Assembly: GCF_026230105.1 (NCBI RefSeq)
Contig: NC_079485.1
Span: forward strand, 12,718,872 to 12,782,871
Reading direction: 5' to 3'
Source: Diorhabda sublineata
Lineage: Eukaryota; Arthropoda; Insecta; Coleoptera; Chrysomelidae
DNA: 64,000 bases
Shown in pieces: positions 24,749 to 35,841 of this stretch; the first letter of the stretch is position 1, and every line of letters starts with the position of its first letter. Below the pieces are notes generated by a model. The model was not told the DNA's origin and ran no database searches. It worked only from the letters and a program-made list of their open reading frames with translations. The position numbers and the translations under genes are program-made.

Positions 24749-25400
24749 TTATTCAGTCAATAACTCAAAAAATAATGCTACTTTTGCAACAAAAACTCTG
24801 TTTTTCCCTATGCACTCTTTAGTTGAAACATTTATTATTATTCTCACCTTTTCAAGGGCAGCAAAGTTTATTAGCAATTTTCCTTCTTGAAGCTGAACAA
24901 ATTTGATGTAAATCTTCATAATTCCACCAGACACACAACAATACTTTCCTTTTAAATTGACCTCTCTGTGCGACGGGTTCTGGTGATTGTCTTTTGTATA
25001 ACCAGAGATTTTCCATGTTCAGATTGTTTCGATAAATACGTTATCCATTTTTCATCCCAAGTAACAACTTTTAAAAATTTTACCTAATAATTTTAAATGG
25101 CGATGTATGGTATCTTTGGAAAGTACAAGGAAATCCAATAATCAGCAAATGCTGGAAATTTGGTTTTCTTCTGATTCCCTTGTAACATCATTATCCCAGG
25201 TGGACGACCTGAGCGCGAACCATCTTAAGCGTCAATCCCACTATTAAAATGATTGACCAACACTGTGCCGTTCGCTCATTAACTGTTTCCCCTTGATTTC
25301 ACATATTTTTCTTTCTGCCACGACTGCTCTGAACTTTTGCTTCCAATAATAGCTAAACAATTTCACATTTATAGCACTTCATACTATTTTTTATAAGAAC
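24749..25400 (-). pseudogene. Mariner transposase fossil
   Basis: Minus-strand fragments follow mariner order. NERTAQCW (HTH region, about 25260-25285) comes first. A SGRPP-type linker follows near 25200. VVTWDEKWITYLSKQ at about 25030-25075 is the first-Asp motif, which is usually VTGDEKW, so Gly is replaced while D, E, K and W remain. A CVWWNYEDLH-like block lies near 24900-24935. Many frameshifts and stops interrupt it, and the second and third Asp motifs are not recognisable. GKSLVIQKTIT after the first Asp fits none of the other mariner copies here closely, so this is a separate lineage. Confidence 0.6.
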
Positions 25401-28400
25401 GTACTGTGTCGTCAATAAACAAAGAGAGAATTACTATAAGGAAGTCAAACAATGGTACTCTTCATAGAATTATACACTAGTCTTAACAACTTGCGACATG
25501 TTTAAGTTGACACGTAGGAATTTTCACACATGAAAATTGACATTACTTATGAGAAACTCTCTGTATATATGTGGAATTTATACGGTGCGGTCAGCTAAAC
25601 TTGTTTTCCACCTAACTCTAAGACAAAAATATGATTTACTTACAAATACACTTTAAGTCTTGTTTGTAGTTCATTCTAACACATTTTGTCTTGGCTCAAA
25701 TAAATTTCGAGGTATTTATTTGAAATAAACACCAATGGTAGTTGACAATCTCAAAAAATAGTACATTTAAGTAATTATATAATCTTTACATACGCATACA
25801 TTATTAATTCAAAACGATAATTCGAGTTGTTATTAAAATTTTTTATTATATCATTACAGTATATAATCTAGAGTAAGATATTAAAATATTTCACTTATAT
25901 CAAAAAAGAAACATTAGTTAATATTTCAACTTATTAAACTGGAAAACAATCATTTAAATATGTAATTAAATGGTATTCAACCTAAAAGTGGATGGCAATG
26001 AAACCGAAATATTTACCAATATTTTTATAAATAGGAACCCACTATGCAATTGTTCACATCAATTTTTCAATTTGACAATTCTATATTTAAATTCTCATCC
26101 AATTCATTACACAATAATTAACTAGAATATTTAATTTTTCATGTGATATACTCATTTTATTATGGATACTATAGAAAGACTAAATAAATTTATGTATTAG
26201 GTATGACCCTTATTCGCAATGTACAGCTTTCCGAGTTTATTATTAGTTTGCCAGTAGTGAGCCTAGACGAAATATTTTGGAACGAACTTTAGATACAATC
26301 TAATTGGAATGTGAAAACGAACCCAACAACCACCAAATGCGTTGAATATTGATCTCGTTTATAAAAAATAGGGTCGAGCCATCGTATAATATAAAGTAAA
26401 TTTAAAAAATAAAATCACGTGGTAATAATATTTTAGTTTCAACCGTGCGGTTGGTTTGATAGTTACGAAACGGCATCGGTATTTTTCTGAAATTCATATG
26501 GTCACGTAAATTTTATCAATCCCAGACACACCTGATATTTATTTGAAACTTCTTTGTTTTTCAAAGCCACAAAAATATTTAGGAATACAATTAAATGGAT
26601 CCTATCGCGTTATAATTCAAGCTTTCGTGATTGTTTATTCATATACGGTGTCCAACTAAAAGAATCCACGCTAATGAGCTGCAGAAGTTATATCTAACTA
26701 AAAAAAATAATGGAATAGGTCGACCTTGATTTTGAGGGGAGACGTTCTATGATAATATTTTTACCTCTCTACTCTACACAGATTAAAAGGGGCAGTCCTG
26801 TTTTGAAAAATCTTCACAGCCTTCTCATTATTTAAGTTGTCAATTGGTTTGTGAATATTACTGTTTCAATAAACTAAATTTAGATGATATTTCTTTGAAA
26901 AATGATTGTTGGAATTTTTCAAATTCATGAGACTTCGGATAGCACACCTGCTGTTTGTCTTAATGTCTTCAGAATATTAATTCATCTTTCTTAATGTATT
27001 GTATTTATGTTTGGTAAGATTTCTAAATTATTTTGGGCCATCTGAATTTGATGAAATCCAAAGACCAAATCCAATTTGGATAGAATTGGTATTGTTCTAT
27101 TTTATTTAAAGGGGTAACTATATTTGGAGAGGGATATCTATATCGCGAAGTTTTATCGTTGAGATTGCATACATTTAGGAGGACTCTAAACTAAAACGAA
27201 AATGAAGGCTCTGAAGTTTACGAGTATATTTGCTTTTTTCCTGTAAGATTTGTAGTACATATTCGATGTTTAATCTTACTTGTAAGGTTTTCGTGGGAAT
27301 ATGAATATTATTTTAGATAAGAGTATGATAAGCCACCCCACGACGATCATCATGAAACTCTATACATAGACTATGGATGATACGAGAAATCGATTCATCA
27401 TATCTATGCGGAAACATTTACTTCCGGAGATAGCGAAAGTGGCCCTTATCTCAGGAAGGCTAACAGATATCGAGCCATGGATAAATTTGTTCGATAGATA
27501 TCATCAAGATCTATCTGTATGTGAAAAGTTATTATGATTGACACATGTGCAGAAGAGTTTCTGTCAAAAAAGTATGCTATCAAAAAACCTCACCTAACCT
27601 TACAAAACTTACTAAAATTTCATTTTATTCATTAATTTTTATTATACAGGATAATTTTCATCGAAATATATAATAATAGAATTATTTTATATTTGTAAAA
27701 TATCTAAATGAAGGTTCTTACGTAACATTCTATATGTTTTCTGTTGAATTTCAGGTCATACTTGAACAAATTTATAGTATTGACTGAAATTTGAACAATA
27801 TTTAACGACTAAGTGTTCCTATATACAAAACATGATCCCTGTCGAAAATATATGGTACATTTTTATGGATCACGATGAAGTTCTAGTTATTATTCGTTTG
27901 ATGGTTGAATTTTACGTTACTGCCTATTATGAGATGATCAGTATAAAACAGTAAATTTTTATGTTTCTTTTGTGAGTTTACCTGAAATATGTATAAAACG
28001 TTACTATCATGAACAAAGCAGACATAAACAAGAAGCGTTATTACTTTTATCGCGCAGTCCATGAATTTAACTGATATATTAAAGAATTTTTCCTTTTTTC
28101 GTTTGATTTTTATTTCAGATTCTGTCACTATGATCAAATCTTTGCACTGATTATTTTTGCAATTAATTCCGTTCGTGTAATTCTTATAAATTCAGTCGCA
28201 GTAGCATGGTAGATTGAAACTATTCTATACGGACTAGAATAGAAGTTCAGCCATGCATAAGTATGAAAAAAATGGATTATATCAGCTATTCAAAACTGGG
28301 GAAAAATTTATATAGAAATATATAATAGAAACATTCCAAATATGTTGTTAAGAAATTCCATCACTTTTCATGAATCTATGATAGAGATTCATCGTTAAAC

Positions 28401-28744
28401 CGTTGTTCAGCGCCCCAGCGAAGTCTTTAAGTTTCTCATATAAAATGATTTAGAATTCAAATCGGGTGGAAAGGGAGGCTATTCAATATAACCTTTTGTA
28501 CCAATGTCACATCTGAATAACCTCGAAACATTCATATTAAATTGAGTTAGCATTGAGAAATCCTTAAAGGTCTCAATGATTTTTTTGTAAAAATGTAATT
28601 TGATTATTAAGCAGCATTTTATACGTAAATCTTTCGGTTCAGTGAGGTACATGAATTATGGTTAGATCTTCTCAACTACATTATATATTTGAAAACCAAT
28701 TTATGAATGTATGGGTGCTAGTTTTAGGGTCGAGGATGGTGAAG
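25401..28744. other. Long AT-rich stretch, no gene recognised
   Basis: TATACGGTGTCCAACTAAAA at 26642-26661 looks like a Tc1/mariner-type element end (insect elements of this class often begin TACAGGGTGTCC), but I found no matching end. A frame at 27883-28137 (minus) has no recognisable motif. Confidence 0.35.
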
Positions 28745-28970
28745 ATGTAACACAATAAACAAAATTTGATAACTACTTAAACTTACTATATATACATCAG
28801 CAAATCAATATACAAAAAAATAAATACAAAACGTAAAACTAAACTAAGTCGCGCGTGCCGAACTTCTAGGAGCTGTGAGACTCAGCAGAGATCAAGGGAG
28901 TTCGTGAACTGCTCGCTGCGATGTCCCGTTTCAAAACGTCTCGCCTGGGTCCGTGTTATTGTGTTAGTTT
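28745..28970. repeat. GC-richer repeat-like block with short inverted ends
   Basis: AACACAATAA at about 28749-28758 and its reverse complement TTATTGTGTT at about 28956-28965 bracket about 215 bases whose right half is CpG-rich (GTCGCGCGTGCCG and following), unlike the surroundings. It could be a small TIR element or a solo LTR. No target duplication is evident. Confidence 0.3.
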
Positions 28971-29174
28971 TTCATAAAACGTGTACCAGGTATATAAGGT
29001 TATAAAAGAAATTAGACTAGGAATTCCTCAAAAGAAAGTAACTTGAAATTTCCTGGGTCAGGTATCGGTCAGACAGGGGAGGAAGGATTGTTGTTTTAAT
29101 AAGGTATGTGTTCGGAGAAACGTGTACTTGTATCAAGTATTTGTGCGAGGGCACATGGCGTGATTGTAACAAAT

Positions 29175-31506
29175 GAAGGGTCGGAGGGAAGAAGGGGAAA
29201 AGTCACATTGATCAAATTTGTCAAGAGAGACAATTTAAGGTTAATTTTAGGATATACTTATTAATAAAACATGAAATTATAAATTGTGTTTATTGAATAA
29301 GCTACCTTAATAATTTTAGAATCTTAATATATTATTTATATTAATTGTATTCACTCCTTTGCATGACAGATTACGTAATTGAAAAATGGTAACAATCTGG
29401 AAGAGGGAAAAAGGGGCAATGTGCAGGACTTGTCCCCTTTTTCCTCCTTCAAGTTAACTTTTAATGTGTCATAGGATGGTATTATAGGTAAAATTATGAA
29501 AAATCCATTAAAATCAAGAACATTATTTATTGAATGGGTAAAAAACAGTTTTGCTTCACTTAAAAATGAAAGACTCATTCTATATTGGCTGCATTTTTCT
29601 TCTTGTCCCTCTTTTTTCCCTTTTTTGTCTTGCTTCGTCGTTGTGTGGCAGGTATATATAGTAATCCTTTGCTTGCATTTCACTGCAGAATCTAGAAAGA
29701 TGTACCAAATCCTCGTATTTTTCATCTGATATTGGCACTAGTCCTAAAAACATAAGCAAAATTTTCGTAGGCCTGCGCATTTCAAAGTACGCACATAATG
29801 TTATCATAAAGTAAAAACTTTTCGGTTTCATAAAACTTAAGGATCCCTGACATTTCTTAATATAGGAAACCTGTTTTGTATATGTATTATATAATGGAGG
29901 AATCGTATCATCGTAATGTTTTTGTTCTGACCTCCGCAAGAGTCTGCATATATTTGGAGATTTTCAACATTTTTGTCGAGGTGGTTGTTTAAAAATTTAA
30001 AGAGCATTTGACAAACATTGTCACTTCCCTTTTTACCTTCTGACTCTGGATAGATAAAAAAGTAAGAAGTGTTATTACTGAGAATTTGAATAATAAAACA
30101 AAAAACAGAAAGTTGTCTTCTGTAAAATACATCGTTTGTGGTAACATTAGGCACACACACTTTTTTTCCATAATCAATGCATATGGCATTATAGGTTTTT
30201 GTTTTCGATGCAGCCTTTTGGGCTCTTCTTTTCAAATCATTTCTCAGTGATTCGCTAGTTTGATATGCATTTCACCACAAAAACTACACGTATCTGTTCT
30301 TGAGTAGCCAAAGGCTATGTTAAAGGCTGTGTTAAAACCAGATCTGAAAGAGTCATATGAGACTTGCGTATTTGCATGTAGCTCTTGAAAAAGTTTATTC
30401 ATTTTTGATATATTCAGGTCCTCTGGCAAATATTTTTTTTTGGAGTCCTTTATACAATAGTGCGCCCCTCGACGTTTGAATGAATTTATATGATCCTTAA
30501 TCAGTTGTTTTGTTTCCTCAGGGATATCATGTTTTCTATTTAAATGTTTTCCTCTTTAGTCCTTTGGTGAATATCCTGACAATTTCAATGAGTTAATTAA
30601 ATACTCTACCTTCTTTTTTGATATGCCATGTATGGCAGAAAACGCTTTCCGACAAACATCGTACTCATTAACTACCCCATCGACCATATCCCTAACTTTA
30701 TATTTGCATGTAACATCTCTAAATTTCGCGTCAGCTGTATTTACCCTAGGCCTACGACGCTCAACAGGCACAACAGCCATCAAGCCACACAAATATGAGT
30801 TTTGTTCATTTGTATTGTGCATCAGATTAAATTTAGAAATAATGCTATCTCTAACCTGTAAAGCTATTTTTTCAAAGCATTTCATTCTACACTTACAGTC
30901 TGCCCCCAGCTCATGACTCTGCACCCTCATCTTCTTTGAAACTTCTCGCAATCTACCAAATCCTTTTCTTTTTTCAGTAGTCTTCTCCACAACACCATCA
31001 TCACTTATGTCACTATCACTCATTTTGTACCAATATAGACAAATATTATTTATAGATAGCAAGAACACACTAACCTCAACCTGTTGCACCATTGACAGAG
31101 AACAACAAAACAAACACTGCCTTCACAATCATCTGTGATTCAAATCAGCAACTGGTTAAGTAGCAAATATCTTATTTGTATTTAAAATAATGCTTCTAAG
31201 ATGTAAATACGTATATAATAAACTGAATTATCATATAACAATAATAAAAATCACGATTAATTAAGATCTTCATAGGTAAATTGCTGAATACAACGGCGTT
31301 TAGTTGTGCACTTGACCCCTTCTTTCCACTACGCTCTGGACTTAACCTCTTCTTCCCTTTGGGCCCATTATTTTAAGGAGACTTGACCCGTTTTTCCCAC
31401 AAATCATTATATCATGTGAAAGTACTCGTCAAGAGCTACAACAATCCATCAATAACTCAATTACTAAAAAAAAATGGACATTGCACCTTTTTCCCTCCGG
31501 CCCTTC
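29175..31506 (-). mobile_element. DNA transposon, 2.33 kb, TIRs and subterminal repeats, broken transposase
   Basis: The ends are inverted copies of each other: left 29175 GAAGGGTCGGAGGGAAGAAG, and the right end read inward from 31506 GAAGGGCCGGAGGGAAAAAG. There are two mismatches in the first 20 bases. AAAT flanks both ends and may be the target duplication, but it is low-complexity. Inside the right end, related motifs recur in one orientation: ACTTGACCCCTTCTTTCC near 31313, ACTTAACCTCTTCTTCCC near 31341, ACTTGACCCGTTTTTCCC near 31381. Inside the left end the block at 29404-29448 is a hairpin of the same motif. The gene reads on the minus strand from about 31023 to 29580. This TIR plus subterminal-array layout is typical of cut-and-paste elements. 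Confidence 0.75.
29580..31023 (-). pseudogene. Transposase-like protein with DSCGGQNKN motif
   Basis: The frame starts at 31023 (MSDSDISDDG) with a basic N-terminal region, then CKCRMKCFEKI and DVTCKYKV with several Cys. It meets an in-frame TAA at 30556-30558 (replacing a Lys-type codon, since the same frame continues as RGKHLNRKHDIPEETKQ) and runs on through CSFCGEMH to about 30244. A one-base loss shifts the frame, and 30235-29837 then carries IYADSCGGQNKNITMIRF. An acidic residue followed by CxGQNKN is characteristic of a large insect transposase-like family and probably belongs to an RNase-H-type core. Another shift near 29840-29900 leads to LVPISDEKYEDLVHLSRFC and DYYIYLP, ending at 29580. 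Sequence seems to be missing between the last two blocks. Total coding length is about 480 codons. I do not know the superfamily name. Confidence 0.7.
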
Positions 31507-34500
31507 AAATATATACATCTAAACATACGCAAGAAAATTAGGCTTTGTCTCATTTCAAATTCCTAACAATATTAGAAACAAATTCTTTTTCAAATATATA
31601 CTAGATATTATTTGATAAAGGTACCTAAATTTTTTGAAGATCATCAATACACTATGCCCGGCATTTTTTAGATACGTTCGATAATTTTGATCTAAACCAT
31701 TTTTGAAGAAACGATTAATAATTGCTGTTTACAGTTATCACAATGTGAAATAGGTGTTTCGCCAGAGATATTTTTGACTATCAAGAATAATATAGGAGTA
31801 TACTTTCGGTTTTTTTGTATGTTTTATGATATGTATACAGTCCAGTTTTGACACCAATTAATGAGAATGATTGGTCTGTAAAGTTGGATACAGGTGTTCA
31901 ATGCCATATCCACTAGGTTTTTGATAGTCAAGTTGTTTTTCTCTCCAGGCACTCTTTTCTGTCCAGATGAGAAATGTGTACGGATAATTCTAAGACTAAG
32001 ATTTTAATCGTTTTTATCTATCAAGCTGTATAACTCCAAAGAATTAATTTGGTTGGCTTGACTAAATTATGGAAAATTTACTTTGTCTAAGTGCGTCAAT
32101 AAATACGTGTTTTATTGTTTTATAACGATAAAATAATTAGTCAATGCCTATCCACTGTATGTGTATCGGTGATCCAGTGCTGTGCTACTAGTTAAAAATC
32201 AGTAAATGAAAAAAGTTTAATCAATACATAGAATTTCATTTGAAAATATAGGAGCATTAATTTAGAGGTTTAGCTAATTTCTAAATAGCTACACCCTAAT
32301 CGGACGTTCATACAGTAATGAATATTCTCCGAAGAATCTATAGATACAAATTTTATAATAGCTGCAGTCTATTTGAATTTCCTAACAATAGATATTCAAT
32401 ACTACTGATACTATTATTCAAATTAATTATATAAGCAAGCCGGTATTGGTAGTACCTCATTGTGAATCAAAACTCTCATCCGATTTAACAATGGAAACAG
32501 ATGAATATCATTACCACAACAACATTCAAAGCTTCACATACATGTGAGTATGAGCATGGAATAATTTTAAAAATTATAGTACCTACGTTTGAATATGGAT
32601 ATCTCTATCGCCCTCACCATCTTTGAGTACAGATAATTTAAAAACCTCGATTTCACATTCAGTCAACGAGTATTCACTTAGATTTGTATATTGTAACGTT
32701 ACACTGCGATCTCAGCGTATATAACAAGGTCCCATTCTCACTTGCAAAATATCAGTAAGCTCTAAATCAATATTGAAAGAAGTTTTTGACAGTGGTTTTG
32801 ATGTTATTTGTTATTTCTATCGCACGCCACTAGCAAATCTTCCCCAGTTGTCTACAGTTGAGTATATTTTATACTACAACGAGGCTGCATTGTACTGTAG
32901 TTTTCTAATTTGAAATTACAGAAACGAATAACAATTCATTGTAGAAATTTTTCTCTCAAATAACTTTTTTTTCCTCGGTAAAAGTGTTTCATTATATAAA
33001 ACGTTATTTTTAGGCTCTCAGCTCATTTTATCTTAAGATTAAAATTTATAAATTTATATTGTAGAAAATAATCTACTCCAAAATAGGAATCGTCGATATA
33101 TCGCGCACAGTTCGTCACATTTTCTGATTTTTTTATTACTATAATTTTACAAAAAATAGATACAAAAATCTCACAAACACTATAAACTAGCTAGGTAGAC
33201 GATGTAACAGCAGAAGTTATTAAAATAGTTCAAAAGAATGAATGTAGTCTTCCCAACAATCCAAATTAATCACGAAACGTTCACATTTTTAATCACACTA
33301 AAACTGTAAACAACTAGAACACTTCCGTAATTTTAGTTTACTCATTCAAGTGGTACGCCCGCTCAATGCATACGTCTGCTATCTACCGGGCGTGAAATTA
33401 GGTTTGAAATTACAACAAAACAAAATGAATGAAATTAAACAGCTTTTGGGATATTGTCGTAAGGGAGGGTACAGCTACGGCTATATTATTTCTAAAATCA
33501 TTGGCTATTTGTCTGATGAACAAAGCTAGAGACAACCCCAAAAAACTGTCACACCGACTAGTGGCATGGTGGGATACGTGAATTGGATTCACCTAATAAC
33601 TACAGAGGAATTGTTGGAACTAAAGGCTAGAAAATTTTCTTGGAGTTCTTCGTTTCTTCTTGAGTTTTGAGGAAAAGAGCCGTTTAGTAATAACTAAAGA
33701 GATGAGGAGGGTATTTGAGCAAAAGCACCCAAAATATCGCTCAGATCGGCAGTCCAATTGAGACTGTGAGTTAATTTCACTCCTAAATAATCATCTCCTA
33801 TATGGATCTCAAGAAATTATCCCAAAAGCATTGAGCGAAAATGCCGTCACAGAAGTCTTACACTCAAGGATTTGATACTGCTTAAAACGATGACTTTGGT
33901 TTTTTGAGTGTTGAAATCACTTTTTATTTTTCCATTTCGAGAATTACGTCAAGAGATTTTGAGATAGGATGTTTAGAAATCGTATATCTACGAAGAAGTC
34001 ATTAGAATGTGAGAAGTATGTTATGCGACTTGAGTATTATTTGAATTAAATGAAAAATGAATTAAAATGTATCAAATCGCATTAGTATATATTATGTGCT
34101 ATAAAATATTTTGATTGAGAAAAATATATGCTAACCAAAATAAAAACTCTGGCATGTATATGGATGGCATATATTCAAATTCTATCCAACTCGAAAGCCT
34201 AAGTATATGAAGAATTTGAAAGCACCATATTTCACATAACACGTAATATGTAGAAAGTAAAAAATACTAGTACGTGAAGAGGAAAAAGTTTATATACCCT
34301 ACTTCTTACTACAAAAAATCATTTTCATACGCTTAGCTAGCTAACTACTCACTTTATACGTGGAATAATGCAAATCAATTAAAAGGAGTCACTTCAACAT
34401 AACTTTACACGTACCTAAGAAACATTTTATTTATATTTGTGTGATAGAATGACCTTTATTTGTTAGCAATCATGAATATACTTAGAATAGACTATAAGAA

Positions 34501-35217
34501 AACGTTATATGTACAGAACAGTGATTTATCGATAGTTTGGGAAGGAGGACAGATTTTGTACTATGGGTACACTATAACGCCACATTCAAGCCTTTGGTCT
34601 CTTTTCACGCCGTCCCAATTAGAGCTTATTTGAACTGTTTATTGCGCAAAACAACCATAGCAGAGTGAGACCATTTCACAGCCTAATCTAAATGAGCATC
34701 CACAATTTCTTATTGAGCAAGCTGCAGCATCCTCCACAGACTCTGATGTAGTTGATCCATGAAGATAAAAATTATAACGTCAAATACATTATTAGGTTTT
34801 TTTAGAATGCATGTTAATAAAATTTCTTGTTATACGACAGTAAAAGAAAAATTAGCTCATTACAATATTCTTTTTGGGTGTAACATTTCTGATCACTGAC
34901 CATGTTATTACGGATTTTCGATAGTGCTGTTGAAAATTCATTTTTCTGATTATTATATGGTAAGAGCGGGGGCCCTGACGAAAATGAATGATTTGATTAA
35001 GTCAAGAACGTTGGATTTTCAAATTATGAATTGAACTGGTTATACTATACAATAGAAGTTATTAAATCGAAAACAAACATGAAAATTACTTATATGTTGG
35101 TATGGTATAGTTTCATAGTTTCAATAATTTAGGTATTATACACAGCATATTAAAACTAATTACATTAGATAACATGGGAGATTATTTATTACGCTGAAAA
35201 TACATACGGCTATGTGT
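31507..35217. other. Long AT-rich stretch, no gene recognised; weak promoter-like site
   Basis: TATATAAC at 32718-32725 is followed by an initiator-like TCAGT at 32752-32756. The spacing of about 34-36 bases is slightly long, and no reading frame follows. Nothing else is recognisable. Isolated AATAAA-type signals are expected by chance. Confidence 0.35.
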
Positions 35218-35841
35218 ATTGATTAACCAACGCTACTCAAGCGGTTCCAGATATATAAACTGCTGACCAACACTAAGTTTCTATTTGGAACAAAAATAAT
35301 TCAAAAAATACCTTCCTTTATTTGCAAAATACTGAAAACAGAACAAAATAGTGATTATAATTGTGTATTTTATAAGGAACAAATTAAGGCAGAACCAGCT
35401 AACGATATTGAAACATCATCTCAATTTCTATTAATTACATTCTTCCAAGAGTTCAAAATTGTGGAAAACGTAGCAGCTGAAGGACATCGTGTATTTTCAT
35501 GGTTTTTTAAAGGCTGCATTTTACCTCATCCCTTGTGAGTTTCCTATATTTCAACAGCCTTGATGTTTTTGTTACTTCAGAGAAGTACCGTGACACAACG
35601 TCCTCAATCAGTGGCAGCTCCACAACTAGACGAGAATCGAAAAATTGGATCCCAAGTTATAATTTCCATGCAGTTTCACTTTATTCTCGTAGGCGTATTG
35701 GGAAATTATCATTTTTATTGTTGCACAAGAATGAATGACATTAATGCTTCCATGACTTGGTTCTTTTGGCACTTGGTTATAATCGTATATCTTCATGTCA
35801 GAACAATTCTGATAGACAAGCTTAATGAAAAATTGCGATAA
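35218..35841 (+). pseudogene. Unrecognised reading frame of about 207 codons with one TGA
   Basis: One plus-strand frame stays open from just after a TGA near 35215 to the TAA at 35839-35841, interrupted only by TGA at 35536-35538. The first half reads like soluble protein (TNATQAVPDIYKLL, then EQIKAEPANDIETSS, GHRVFSWFFKGCILPHPL). The second half has two hydrophobic stretches (QFHFILVGVLGNYHFYCC and SMTWFFWHLVIIVYLHV) that could be membrane segments. A donor-like TTGTGAGTTT overlaps the stop, but the nearest acceptor that keeps a long frame gives a 23-nt intron, too short to splice. No start codon is present and I do not recognise the protein. It could be a decayed gene or a chance frame. 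Confidence 0.3.

Noticed and set aside
29351..29729. Frames on both strands at the left end of the 2.3-kb transposon
   Set aside because: They overlap the transposase gene or its subterminal region and show no family motif.
30623..30916. 97-codon plus-strand frame
   Set aside because: It is the reverse strand of the transposase N-terminal coding region.
35535..35557. GT-AG intron bridging the TGA in the 35.2-35.8 kb frame
   Set aside because: It would be 23 nt, below any plausible spliceosomal intron. The alternative acceptor at 35580 leads to an immediate stop.
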